This document shows, in pieces, positions 45,171 to 55,794 of a stretch of DNA of 64,000 nucleotides. Position numbers and translations under genes: made by a program. The notes below the pieces were generated by a model. That model ran no database searches, was not told the DNA's origin, and saw nothing but the letters and a program-made list of their open reading frames with translations. The stretch is from NCBI GenBank assembly GCA_018398805.1, contig JAGFBZ010000687.1:62001-126000 (forward strand). The letters run 5' to 3'. Each line of letters begins with the position of its first letter. Positions within the stretch are counted from its first letter, which is position 1. This DNA comes from Hirundichthys speculiger (taxonomy: Eukaryota > Chordata > Actinopteri > Beloniformes > Exocoetidae).

Positions 45171-46009
45171 CAGAAGACCCTGCAGCACATGCAGATGCGT
45201 TAAAACTTTTTTTAAAATTTGAAAGTAGGTGTGGTAAAGTTGGTAAAGTTGAGGGTTGTTAAATTTTTACTTTTAAATAAATGTTTGTTTAACCTTAAAA
45301 TCTGCAATATTTGTTATCATTGTCATTTTTTAAATGTAAATTGAGGAAGCAAAACGCAGCACTGGGACATTATTCTGATGCCAACCCACCTCAGGAAAAC
45401 TTCACTCAAAAGACTTAAAGCTGTAAAGGTTTATTGTACACTTAATTTAAATTCATCGGGCAGTTTACATCTCCAGCGTTAAAACCTGGTTCTGCTTTTC
45501 TTTAAGCAGCTTTATTTTAGGGAGCTTCAGGCTCTGTAAGATGGCACCGGTACTGATGGATGTGGGGCAAGTTATAACTTTTAAAGATAGGACCTCCTTG
45601 ATTCATGGCAGAGCTCAGGATTGGAGAATCCTAACTGGATTTTAAAGGGAGATCATGCTAAAAATAAACTTCCTCCACACTGTCGGACAAACTCTTCTCT
45701 TGCACCTCCAATGTTTTTAAGCCGTTTCAGTTGTTTGATTTGGACCCAGAAAAGTTCTCCGCAGTTCCTCCTGACGCGACCCGGCGCCAGCAGCAGGTAA
45801 CCTGCACGCCGTGCTGCTCCGACCCGTCCTCAAGCATGAAACTGCAGCCCGGAGGCTTGTTGTTTCACAGCAGAGGAGCGCAAGACGCATATTTATGGCT
45901 TCACTGCCCAGTTTCTCCTGGACGGCTGCCGCCATCTGGTGGTCGCTGGAGGGAAGTGCACCTTCTAGTGAGGTTGTAGAGAAATGACAGGCTGTTGTCT
46001 CTCTGACAG

Positions 46010-46107
46010 GACACGGGGGAGCCTGGCTGGTGGCGAGGGGAGATCGGAGGCAGTGACGGAGTCTTCCCAACAACTTTGTCGTCTTGATTTCTGAGGCGGA
46101 GAAGGAG
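46010..46107 (+). CDS. cd2ap: CD2AP exon: second half of SH3-C, with a 1-base deletion
   Basis: Frame 0 reads DTGEPGWWRGEIGGSDGVFP, matching the second half of SH3-C. It then shifts to TTLSS and a stop at 46085-46087. After the shift the +1 frame reads NFVVLISEAEKE, the expected continuation, up to donor GAG|GTGAGA. The exon is 98 bases, whereas the phase-0 neighbours on both sides require a multiple of 3. A single G missing between 46069 and 46070 (CCA.ACAAC) would give the canonical FPDNF. As written, the protein would stop after about 340 residues, and the stop lies upstream of several exon junctions. Acceptor CTCTGACAG|GAC is normal, as is the donor. Confidence 0.93.
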
Positions 46108-47741
46108 GTGAGACTGAAACAAGAGGAGCGATGAGAAATCTCTACCTGCAGCTGTTTTAAGTGATCAAGCATTTCAGTTATTTACACTTCAGACCGCCCT
46201 AATCGTCTTTCTGTCCCCTCTGTGAGCTGAAAGGGTCCACATTTGTGCGCTTCATGGTTCTGCCGGGTTTATCAGATGAGCTGCAGAGATGTAACTGAAT
46301 CATACTGAATTGTGGGAATTTTCTCACTCTGTCATTTCACAGCTGCGTGAATAAGTCATCCTAAAATACGGATTATAAGTTATGAAGAATTAATTCCCCT
46401 GCAGCGTAGCTGTCATAGTTAATAACTGTTACTTTCAAGATGAATTAATCTTCTGGGTGAAAGTTAGAAGTAAAAATATGATCATAAAACTAGAATATAA
46501 AAGGAAACAACTATATTTAACAATATAGTAGCTGTAGCCAAGTTGATTTGAATTACAAGTAAATAAAATCTGTATTATGAAACCAAATAAAATATACAGT
46601 TTGTACAGGCAGAGTCTGAATGTGCATGAAAATTAGAGTAAAATGAGGAGGGTCCAGACTGCTGAGTGATCATGTTTAAACCTGCAGGTCTGCTCAGAAG
46701 GATAAAAACATTTGTTATTAAGTGTTTTCTACACCAGAGCTGTCATCAGAAAAGCCCACAAAAACTTTGCTTTTCTGCAGATGGGAATTATCCGGAACAA
46801 GACAGAGCAACACACGTGATGGGGAATAAATATTAAGATCATGATGAACGCCGTGTTTTCTCACGTTGACCTCTTGTTCCTAAGGTTAACATGATGTCCA
46901 GAAGTCCTAGTTCCTAGTTCGTGTCTTGATAGTGTCTAGATAAAAAGAAAGACGTCATTCTTGAAGATGGAGTCGAGCGTGTGCTCACTTATTTCTTCTC
47001 CGCTGTTGTCCGTGCAGGACTCCTTCGGTGTCCCAGCAAAGCTTTAGATCACATGTGTCAAACACAAGGCCCGCGGGCCAAATGTGGCCCGTCACGTCAT
47101 TTTATGTGTCCCTCGGGAGCTTGGACATTATTGGCTTAAATTTTAAACCAATATTTTAAAACTTAAAATAAACTTACACCGCTTTAAAGCGCATATTGAC
47201 AATAAACTACATCTCCCATCATGCATTTCGTCGTCACCCACAACAATAATGGCAGTTATGAGCAAGACGATTTTTCAGAACTGATGGACTTAAGAAAAAC
47301 CTTTTACTAACTAACCCCAACATGTCCAAGAAAAGAAAAATTGGTGCACAAAAGTATAACTTTTATGTAATGTGTGTCAGTTGTGAAAGAGTTTAATCTA
47401 CGTTTTGACAGCAAACACAGAGCTAAGTATGCTAAATTTAGCCTGCAAAAAAAACAAAGAACCGCTTCCTCTTCTACAACCACAAACCCTGAGTTTAATA
47501 TAATAATGACTTAAATATTTGAAACTTGAATACATAATAAATACAGAAACAATTTTTTAACATTTATAACAAGGTGTAGTTTAATTTATTTTGATTTACA
47601 TTGCATTTTGTTAGATTTATGTTGTCAATCTGGCCCTTCGAGGGCAACCATGATGCTGATGTGGCCCTTCACTGAAAATGAGTTTGACACCCCTGATTTA
47701 GATGGTCCAGAAATCATTCTGTGTCTCTGTTTGTGTCTCAG
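46108..47741 (+). other. CD2AP intron with one hAT element
   Basis: Bounded by GTGAGA and TTTGTGTCTCAG. Its last third holds the hAT element at 47050-47695. The first 940 bp show nothing recognised. Confidence 0.85.
47050..47695 (+). mobile_element. hAT-Charlie-like relic with 8-bp target duplication
   Basis: Left end TGTCAAACACAAGGCCCGCG and right end ATGAGTTTGACACCCCTG are inverted, and GGCCAAATGTGGCCC lies just inside. CTTTAGAT (47042-47049) and ATTTAGAT (47696-47703) flank it. The interior encodes MSKKRKIGAQKYNFYV and, further on, FNLRFDSKHRAKYAKFSLQK. These resemble the start and the N....(K)H..KY segment of hAT/GTF2IRD2-like transposases. Frames are interrupted and most of the gene is deleted. 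Confidence 0.85.
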
Positions 47742-47795
47742 GCTCCAGCGTCCAGAGGATCGGTGAAGTCATCGCCAAAGCAGGAGCCAGAAGAG
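47742..47795 (+). CDS. cd2ap: CD2AP exon: linker after SH3-C
   Basis: 18 codons, APASRGSVKSSPKQEPEE, phase 0 at both ends. Acceptor TTTGTGTCTCAG|GCT, donor GAAGAG|GTAAGA. It bridges SH3-C and the KPKKPPPP proline cluster. Sequence conservation is low, but the phase, splice signals and Ser/Pro/Glu-rich composition suit this place in the gene. It is read correctly only if the preceding exon is in its intended frame. Confidence 0.85.
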
Positions 47796-48570
47796 GTAAG
47801 AAGACGAAGCTGCTTTTAGTCCACAGGGCAACACACTGAGCTGTCACCTGTTGGGGGTGTAATTATCACCGTCGAAAGACGACAGATGAGGCCAGATGTG
47901 CCAACAGCACCGATCATTTGGTATTTATTCATCCTAAGAAGGATGAGGGTTACGGAAATGAACAAATATAAAACACAGTCCAGATTCAGGTTTTTAAGGT
48001 TCTATGTGGATTCAGTCGCCAGAATATCATATAAACATATTCTGCTGCAGATATATCAAACGTCCTCTGACCATCCCAGTGTTTACCTCCACCTGTCGAT
48101 ATAGAGATGTCATCCCAGCATTTCCCTTCGAGGGGGTAAACCAAGGGGGAGGGTGCAGGAGTGCTTGCTTTGCCCTCTCTCCCAGCTCCCCCCCCCTCGC
48201 TTTTTCGGCAGGGGTTGCAGGAGGGATGGAGCCCCCTCGCCCCCCCGGCGCAACTGTCGCCCGGGGCGGACTGTCCTCAGTGCGCCCCGACAGCGTGGCG
48301 CTGCCCAGGGCGGGGACCGGCTCGCATACAAAAGGCGCAAGGGGTTAGCAGCGATGTTGGCTACCTACCCGACCCGTCTTGAAACACGGACCAAGGACCA
48401 CCTCAGTGTTGCTGCCTACATCTGTTTATATAGTCATCTCTGTAGTTGATGTACTAACAATGAACCAGTCAGAATACAAGTGCTGGAATTAATAGTTCTA
48501 AAGTTAATGGATTGCTATTATTAATACATTTATTAATATACTATTATACTATTATTAATAATCCCCTTTT

Positions 48571-48805
48571 ATGATCCAGGTCCTACAGTGGAGTTTTTTC
48601 TTGCCACTGTTTGACTTAAAGGTTTTTTTCCTCTCGCAAAGGGATTTTTTTTTTTTTTTTACTTGCCATTTTTCTTTGATTGGGATTTACTATAATGAAT
48701 TTTAGTGAATGGTATTTGCTTGGCGGTCATGATCTGGGTCTGTGAAGCACCTAGAGACAACATTTGCATTGTAACAGTCGCTATACAAATCAAATTGAAT
48801 TGAAT
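48571..48805 (+). mobile_element. Retroposon 3'-end fragment ending in CTATACAAATCAAATTGAAT
   Basis: The segment GTGGAGTTTTTTCTTGCCAC, then GGGATTTACTATAATGAATT and AAGCACCTAGAGACAACATT, ending in a GAATTGAAT-type tail. It resembles the 3' end shared by common teleost LINE/SINE families. No internal coding and no clear target duplication. Confidence 0.5.
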
Positions 48806-49319
48806 ATATGATCAGTGATAGTCAGCTTTCTATCTTTTCATAGCTGACGCTGTGTTGGCGTGCTGGGGAGCAGCTCAGACTTGTACACATTTACAGTGAA
48901 ATATGAGCGGTGGCGTTCTGAAGTTAAAATAGCCTGTAGTTCAGACGGCTGAGTCGGTTTCTGTGTGTGGAATCGGGAGAATTTGTCACGAGGCATCTTC
49001 ATTATGTCGGCTGAGTTTGGGGGAGAAGACGGGACTCACTGGAGACCAAATGTTGACGGTGAGTAAAGATGGCGGGTGCTAATGGAAGCACTGATGTTCT
49101 GCAGGCCTGAACGGCAGAATGACTTATGAGATGAGATGGTTTGGAGAGGAAAGGGCAGACCGGCTCAAAGAGCGTCTGAGGAAAGACCGCTGATGCTGCT
49201 GTGACAGCTCACGATGCATCAGCTGCTCGGCTGGTGACTGAAACGTAACGATTTTCAGCTTTCCTGGCTGCACACGTCTTTGGTGTTTAACGCTCATAGA
49301 CTAAAAATACAGCAAGCTA

Positions 49320-50142
49320 GGGCCGCGCGGTGGCGCAGTGGTTAGTGGAGGCGGCCCATGTCCAGAGGCTGTAGTCCTCGATGCAGCTGTCATGGGTTCG
49401 ACTCCCAGCTCATATGACTACTCGCTAGGGTTGTGAAAAAAATCAATTTGGCAATATATCGTAATTTTCGGCTGCTCCTAATATTGATTTTTTTTTTTCA
49501 AAAACAATAATAATAAACAATAAATTGGTTGTTTTGAAGCACCCGATACAATATATATATCAATATTTAAGGATAGACTGATACATCGGCCGGCCGATAT
49601 ATCGGGTCGATATTTGTGTTTTTTACTTGAATCGGCATCGGCTGATTCACAAGTGGGTTCGCCGATGTATTTTTCCGTGGCATGATTTACCGACAGGCAT
49701 CCACGGGCAACTCTGTGTTGCCAGAAGACTAGGGGTGTGAAAAAAATCGATTTGGCTATATATCGCGATTTTCGGCCGCCCAATATAATATCGATTTTTT
49801 TCAAAAACACAAATAATAAACAATAAGTAAGTTGTTTTGAAGCAAATAGTTTTGACTTAGTTTGTCCTCTGCATGATCAATTTCATCTGATGAACATATA
49901 CAGCAACTTGATTTTTCATCTCTACTTTTAATTTTGACATTAACTGGGTAGAATATCGCAATATATCGTGATATAGTGATATCGTATCGTGACCCAAGTA
50001 TCATGATACATATCATATTGCGAGGTCCTTGCCAATACTCACCCCTGTTCCTCGCTGCATGCGTTTCCACCTATCCATCCATCTAACTCTACGAATAAAG
50101 GCCACGAGTGCCAAAAAAAATAAATTAATAATAATAAATTAC
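49320..50142 (+). mobile_element. tRNA-derived SINE, split by a composite hAT element
   Basis: The 5' part (49320-49425) has a polymerase III A-box-like TGGCGCAGTGG (49331-49341) and a perfect B box GGTTCGACTCC (49395-49405). They are spaced too far apart, and the surrounding sequence is too long, for a functional tRNA. After the hAT insertion the body resumes at about 50048 (TGCATGCG, CCATCCATCTAACTCTACG) and ends in an A-rich tail (CCAAAAAAAATAAATTAATA) near 50142. Confidence 0.8.
49426..50047 (+). mobile_element. Composite hAT element (B-A-C-B) inserted in the SINE
   Basis: Outer left end TAGGGTTGTGAAAA (family B) and outer right end CTCACCCCTG (family B). Flanks CTACTCGC (49418-49425) and TTCCTCGC (50048-50055) agree at 6 of 8 positions, and both belong to the interrupted SINE. 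Inside are the B left arm (to about 49540), a short family A remnant, the family C arm (49565-49729) and a full B copy (49730-50047). The C-to-B junction (CCAGAAGAC|TAGGGGTG) is identical to that at 44769/44770. Confidence 0.8.
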
Positions 50143-51203
50143 AGAAAACTCGATCAACTCCTAACTATCGTGTAGTTGAATGTACCCAATGTTGCTCAAG
50201 TTCGAGCTACCGAGAGCAAACTTCCTGCAGCCTCTGCTATCCTTGATGGGTAACAGCAATGGAAGAAAACAAAAGTCAAGCCACTTAAAATAACTGAACT
50301 CCTGGTTTTGGCGAGCCAGTTAGGAGATTAGCCTCAATAAGACAGCAAGCAGTGAGCAGAAGATGCGTCACTGGAGCTCTTTCATCTAGTTTCTAACCAC
50401 TACAACCTCCTAGAGGCGAGCATTTCAGTCTTCACGCTTCACACATTTGATGTCCGTGTAAATTCTGACTCTCTGCAGGCACTCATTTGCAAAAGGTAAA
50501 TTCAGGGTTTACTTCAAATTGAAGGTTTTTGAATGAAACCAACCAGTCACATATTACATGACCCCTCTAATTCCTCCACAGCCCCTTCTGTCTTTGCAGT
50601 TTATCTCTTTCTCCTGAAAGTTGCCTCATTAGTTCGATTTTCAGGTTTTCCGTAGAAATCGTTCCTGTCTGGATGGCGTTTTGAGGGCGTGCGTGTCCAG
50701 ATGAGATGCAGAGGAAACCCAGGAATAAATGCAACTCTGTGAGGAGTAGATGGGAGCGATTCTCTCCATCTGTGCATGGAAATGTTTCCCAGCAGCGTGA
50801 CATTTTGATTGGGAGAAATGGTCTAAAGTGAGACCCGTGGGCGTCCTGAGTGTTGATTTGATCGCCAGTGGCGTGCACGTTTAATAGCTCAGCTCAGCGT
50901 GTCTGAGCACTTGTACTACCGCCTCTCTGAACCTGGAGGACGTGCAGAGACTCCGTTGACGGCGACAACACTCAGGTCGCTGAATGTGACAGAGCAGCGT
51001 CGTGAAACGCTGCAGGAGCTCTTTCCAGCTGGAGGCCACGTATATTTGTCACTTCTTTGTGTCTTCACGAGATTTATCACCTGAAAGTCTCTTTGTGACT
51101 AAGGAGTTAAAGATGCGAGGCATATGTTGTGCATTTATTCTGCCACAGCGCGGCGTGATGATGAAGCTGAAACTTCTGTACAGACTTAAATTCTTCACTA
51201 GTC

Positions 51204-51227
51204 TTGATGATGATGATGATGATGATC
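51204..51227. repeat. (GAT)n microsatellite
   Basis: About seven consecutive GAT units. Confidence 0.85.
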
Positions 51228-51336
51228 TGCTCTCTGGACGTTTACGTCTCTCATGATCAATGAAGTTGGGGGCGGAGCTGCCAGAATCGTAATAATGTTG
51301 TATTTTATTAACTCTGCTAAAATGTTACATCACTGG

Positions 51337-51795
51337 TAGGGTTGGGCACCGAAAAACGATTCAAGTAGGAATCGGTTCCTAACGTCCGGTTCTGGAACCG
51401 TTTAGAAGTTTTTTGAATTTCGATTCCTTTTTTTTGTTCCTAAATGTCCGCACTATTTTTTTTTTATTTTTTTGTTTTGATTTACTGCACTAGTTTGTTG
51501 ATGTTACTCTGCCCGGCGTACTCAACTCAGCGCTAGTGGCGATGTCACGTCCGTCGCCGATGGGACCTCATTCGCCAAAACATGGATCCCAAGAGACGCC
51601 GCTCTTGAGTTTGGCTGCATTTCAGTCCGGGAAATGACGGCTACCTGGCGCAGTGCAACATCTGCGGGAAGCGTGTTACTGCCAAAGGAGGGTGCACGAC
51701 TAATATGGCAAAACACCTTCGCCTGAACCTTCTTTTTGAACAAAAATCCAAACAGAGAATCGGAATCTTTAAAATCCAAACAATCCCCAACCCTA
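51337..51795 (+). mobile_element. BED-finger hAT relic with perfect 8-bp target duplication
   Basis: Begins TAGGGTTGGGCACCGAAAAA and ends ATCCCCAACCCTA, flanked by perfect ATCACTGG (51329-51336 and 51796-51803). A plus-strand stretch near 51645-51730 encodes QCNICGKRVTAKGGCTTNMA then KHLRLN. This is the second half of a BED zinc finger with CxxC and the N...HL signature. The rest of the transposase is missing. Confidence 0.9.
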
Positions 51796-51875
51796 ATCAC
51801 TGGAATGAGCCTCATCGGTCCGTTAAAGCCAAACCCAGCACATGAACGTGAGATCCCTTTACTGTCCGTCTGCAC

Positions 51876-52195
51876 TAGGGCTGTAGCAATACACTAGTGT
51901 CGCGATTGCTACGCAATTTTCGGCTCACGATACGATATATATCGATATTCATCTTAAGATACATTGACATCATTTTCTGATGTCAATTATTTTAAAGGGA
52001 CAAAGTGATTTTGGTGACATCTTGTGAGTGTTCCAGTGACTTTGTTTGAATTAATTGAACTGAAAGCATCATTTCCACATTATATGGCTGACAGGCAGCT
52101 TGCAAATGCTGGACAAAATGAATAAAAGATGTGTTGAGCAAAATAGTTTCATTTATTTAAACAGTGTTAATTGTTGCTTGCAAGCTTTTAAAGGT
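51876..52195 (+). mobile_element. hAT family A, 3'-truncated copy
   Basis: Left end TAGGGCTGTAGCAATACACT is intact. The body matches the 4450 copy up to GCTTGCAAGCTTTTAAAGGT, after which the right arm with the second terminus is absent. Confidence 0.8.
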
Positions 52196-53065
52196 AAGAG
52201 CACAATGGAGAGTTAAAGTAGGGCAAGTGGTCTTCTTTGGCAGCTTTTTTGGCTTGATACTGAACTTATGAGGTCGCTACTAGCCATTCTAGCCACCAGG
52301 TTCAGTAAAAATGAAGTCTGAGGATCAATAAAGCTTGATCGACTCCACCGTCTTCATCCACGTTTGCCCTCTGATGTTCCCGCCTCAGTCAGTTTCTTCT
52401 GTCTCTTTCTGTTCCTTGTTTTTTTTTTAATCTCTGTTGATAAATGTCTAACCCGCCCTCGAGACGAAGCGACCGTCGCCACCTGGTCGTCTCGCTCTTC
52501 AACAGCAGAGGTGCTTTTCTGTAATTCAGAAGATGAGATGTGAAGATGCGCTAGTGTTTAAAGGGATGAAAAAGAATTAAAGATTAAAAAACAAAATAGA
52601 TGCGCCGACTTGAAAACATGAAAACCTTTTTCTCAAGGCCAAGAAACCTGAAAAAAACGGCCTTGTCTGTCAGTGATTGAAGACGTCCAGCTGTGCTGCC
52701 GGGCGATGGAGCAAAAACAGCTGGAAGGATACCGAAGGATCATAACGGTTGTGATGATTAAACAGAAGAAGTTCAGGCAGCTTTTCAAAGTGCTGCTCAA
52801 TAAGTTGCTGTTTTATTTCGCCAGTAAGTTTCCAGTCGTTTCCAGCTGCAGCAGCTCAGTCGACGACCACACAGACGAAACAGAAATACGTGATGAAAGT
52901 AGAAAACAGTCAAAACATTTACTCCTCAGCTCCTCGGGTTATTAAATGAAATGAAATGTTCCAGATTTTTCTTATTTTGTCTCATTTTCACATCAACACC
53001 AGTGGTCTCCGCTGGTTTTAAATCATCTCTGACCCGTGTTTCTGTTTCTCTCTTGTTTCTGCCAG

Positions 53066-53102
53066 AAACCGAAGAAACCACCTCCGCCGTCCAAAAGCAC
53101 AG
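53066..53102 (+). CDS. cd2ap: CD2AP exon: KPKKPPPP proline cluster
   Basis: 12 codons plus one base, KPKKPPPPSKST. It matches the PKPKKPPPPAK stretch that follows SH3-C in CD2AP, a proline-rich site for SH3 ligands. It is a micro-exon of 37 bases with strong splice sites (TTTCTGCCAG|AAA, AGCACAG|GTGAGG), starting in phase 0 and ending in phase 1. Confidence 0.92.
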
Positions 53103-53793
53103 GTGAGGAGCTCAGAGCAGACGGTTACTGCTTCACATCTCAGGTGAGGTGGAGTAAATTCACTCCACGCTGCTTAACGGTTTGAGAAAAAACCTCTGCT
53201 GGCCCTCAGGATAACTGTCATTCACACCGAAGAGGAAAACTTTTAAATGACGGCGCTGCAGTCCCAGGAACACGTGAGGACGTGGTCCGGTTTCAGAAAG
53301 GTCCGTGTCCCACCTCCGCCTGCCGTATCTGAGGGGGGATCAGAATAAAAACCGTTCAGACATACATGTTCAGACAACAGTAGGACGAAGAAGAAACAGC
53401 TGGGAGTTATTCTGGCTGGAACGTCCGTCTGTCCTTCCTGCTGTCAGCTCTGGACGCCCTCTAACTCCGGGTCCGTCCCCGGGGCCTCCTCCCTGTGGCG
53501 CTGGACCGGACGGGAACCAGAGGAAGCGAAGCTCCAGTCAGCAGCGGATGGCTCCACAACTCTGAGCTCCCGCTACGTCTCCGAGCTCCTGATCGGGTCT
53601 CTGAGGTTCAACCAGGACCCACTGCTTCTGGCCCAGATGTGCGACCCGTCCAGCTGTGCGTCCTCCGCTCGACTTCCAAACACAGATTGATAAACAACAT
53701 TCCAGATGCCAAGAGGAACATTTCTGTCTTCCTTGACATCAGTAGAAACAGCTTCCTGTTTGTGGAGCAGTCCTTTTTTTTTAATGTTTTTAC

Positions 53794-54742
53794 TAGAGCT
53801 GAGCGATTTTATCGATTCTGCGATATATATCGATATTTTATTATTTATTTATTATATTTTAGTATCGATTTTTCAGCCGCGGGTATCGATATTCTAAGCT
53901 TCTTTCAAAACTCCCGTGTCCCATCTTTAAAAGCTTGCAGGCAACAATTTGCACTAAATAAGTGAAACTATTTTTCTCAACACATCTTTTATTCATTTTG
54001 TCCAGCATTTGCAAGCTGCCTGTCAGCCATATAATGTGTAATTGATGCTTTCAGTTCAATTAATTCAAACAAAGTCATTGGAACACTCACAAGATGTGAC
54101 AAGATGTCACAGGTAAAAAAGTTGCAGCAACTAGATGCTTTCTTTGCATAAAAAGAAAAACACAACTTATTCCAAAAATAAAAACCCAGTTTTAGCCTCA
54201 GTTTCTTCACCAGGTTGAGCACAAGCGGTTTAAAATTTAGCGAGTCATCGATACCCAGGTACTTGTAGGAGTTAACAACTTCTGTCTCCTTTCCATCAAC
54301 AGTGACCACCACAGGTACATTTCGTAACCTAGCTTTTAAAGTGGTAAACAACATAAGCTTCGTCTTACCTGCATTTAAAACCAGTTTCAGCTCATGCAGT
54401 TTATCCTGAACAACCACAAAAGCATTTTGCAAGTGCTCAGCAGCCAGTGCAAGAGATGCTGCACAGCAGTATAAAACAGTGTCATCAGCATAGAAATGGA
54501 AAGTAGCGTTTTGACCCAGATTATTCACATAAATAGTGAACAAGAGTGGACCTAACACAGAGCCTTGTGGCACACCTTTGTGGATTGATTCAACATCTGA
54601 GCATAGACCATCATAGACCTTAAAATTTTTTCGGAAAATGATGTAAATGTATTGTAAGATGAATATGCGATATATATCGTATTGTGAGCCGAATATTGTA
54701 TATCGTACCATATCGCAAGATTAGTGTATCGCTACAGTCCTG
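53794..54742 (-). mobile_element. hAT family A element with 8-bp duplication, containing LINE sequence
   Basis: Starts TAGAGCTGAGCGATTTTATC and ends GTATCGCTACAGTCCTG. GTTTTTAC (53786-53793) and GTGTTTAC (54743-54750) flank it, differing at one base. The A body is interrupted at about 54110 by a LINE fragment that replaces roughly 40 bp of the core; A sequence resumes at TTCGGAAAATGATGTAAATG. Confidence 0.88.
54110..54627 (-). mobile_element. Non-LTR reverse transcriptase fragment nested in the family A element
   Basis: The minus strand reads SIHKGVPQGSVLGPLLFTIY, then FHFYADDTVLY (YADD intact) and LVLNAGKTKLMLF, TVDGKETEVVNSYKYLGI. This is a reverse transcriptase palm with all main motifs in one open frame. 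The element is a different lineage from the 36281 LINE (YADDTVLY versus FADDTTVV). Both LINE ends are missing. The left junction carries a short duplication (AAGATGTGACAAGATGTCAC). Confidence 0.88.
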
Positions 54743-54883
54743 GTGTTTACGTCTGGTAGCGTTGACGCTGCTCTGAGAGCGTGGGCGGTGCCGGACTCAT
54801 GCAGGTCCACCTCTGTCAGAGAGCAGCGGGTTTTCCTGTGATGGTGACCCATATGTGACTCTGGACACGTCTGTGTTTTTCAG

Positions 54884-54946
54884 CTCCAAAGCCGGAGGTC
54901 CCCAGCGCCGACAGGAAGCCTCATCTCATCAGACCGGAGGACAGAG
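54884..54946 (+). CDS. cd2ap: CD2AP exon: proline/charged linker
   Basis: Completes Ala379, then 20 codons (PKPEVPSADRKPHLIRPEDR) plus one base; phase 1 in and out. It corresponds to the APKPE.....K....KPE region of CD2AP. Acceptor GTGTTTTTCAG|CT and donor GACAGAG|GTACAG. With phase 1 at both ends the exon is 63 bases and could be skipped without shifting frame. Confidence 0.9.
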
Positions 54947-55794
54947 GTACAGAGGGACTCTTCTCTCTTTCGTTAGTTCCAGTTCGTTCCTCACATTAAA
55001 GCCGGCGTTTCTGTGCTAATTTGGCTCAAGCGAGTGAACTGGAGTCAGTCTGCTGCTGCTTCCAGGGTTTTATTCCTCTTCAAATGTCAGTTAATAACAT
55101 TCAGGGATCGGTAAGTTTGCCGACGGCCTCATTACTGCGGTTTCATTAGGTGATTGGAAAGCTTCATCAGCAGCAGACGAGCTCATCAGTGTTGATTTAA
55201 AGCAAATATGTGAAAGCGTCCCAGTGAGCCGACGTCTGCTCTGATTGTGGCGCTCGCTGCACGCTTTCTGTTTCCTTCATCCCTCTGTTTCTCCAGCTCA
55301 TCCCTGGCGCCTTATTGACTCCTTTACCCTCCTGAGTTTGATTTAACTCGATCCTGAAGTAATCCTCCCCTCGAGAGCTCCGTTAACAGAAAGACTCCTG
55401 AGTCGTCCTTTTTGTGGCCTGTAATGTTAGAAATCCATTCTGAGGCCTAAACTTGCTAAAACTGCCGTGTCATGCTGTGTCATGACTTAAGGCCATGACT
55501 TCTAGCCTCGATTCCTGTCGATTTGAGGCCACAGGTTGTTATGGTACCATCAAGTAGCTAAGTTTTGACGCGTAGACGTCTAGACAGATCTCAAGTTTCC
55601 ACCTGTTGTTAAAATGATCTGTCCGCCTCTCTGTCTTTGTCATTCTGAACGATCCTGCATCCTGTAATGACCTCTCTAAAGGCTGCATGCAACATAGAGA
55701 AGCGAATTAACTCGTTTTGCACCTCCGTCGTTTGTCAGTGCCTTGTTTAACAACCGAATTGACTGCTTCACTAGTGCACAATAATGATAATTCA

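Larger units (their letters stand above)
44236..46009 (+). other. CD2AP intron with a hAT assembly
   Basis: Bounded by GTGAGC and CTCTCTGACAG. The assembly at 44442-45170 combines family A, a LINE tail, family C and a family B element. The rest (45179-46009) has no feature I can name. Confidence 0.85.
47796..53065 (+). other. CD2AP intron (about 5.3 kb) rich in retroposons and hAT copies
   Basis: Bounded by GTAAGA and TTTCTGCCAG. Contents are a GC-rich stretch (48121-48350), a retroposon tail (48571-48805), a SINE split by a composite hAT (49320-50142), a GAT repeat (about 51204-51227), a BED-hAT (51337-51795) and a partial family A element (51876-52195). Open frames in the GC-rich part overlap on both strands and show no domain. 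Confidence 0.8.
53103..54883 (+). other. CD2AP intron with one family A hAT carrying a LINE fragment
   Basis: Bounded by GTGAGG and GTGTTTTTCAG. The first 690 bp show only short open frames without motifs. The hAT element occupies 53794-54742. Confidence 0.85.

Noticed and set aside
48110..48449. GC-rich overlapping frames as an extra exon or gene
   Set aside because: Pro/Arg-rich translations appear in all frames owing to composition; no splice phases fit the CD2AP neighbours.
49320..49425. tRNA gene
   Set aside because: A and B boxes are present, but their spacing and the extra sequence do not allow a cloverleaf. It continues as a SINE body with an A-rich tail.
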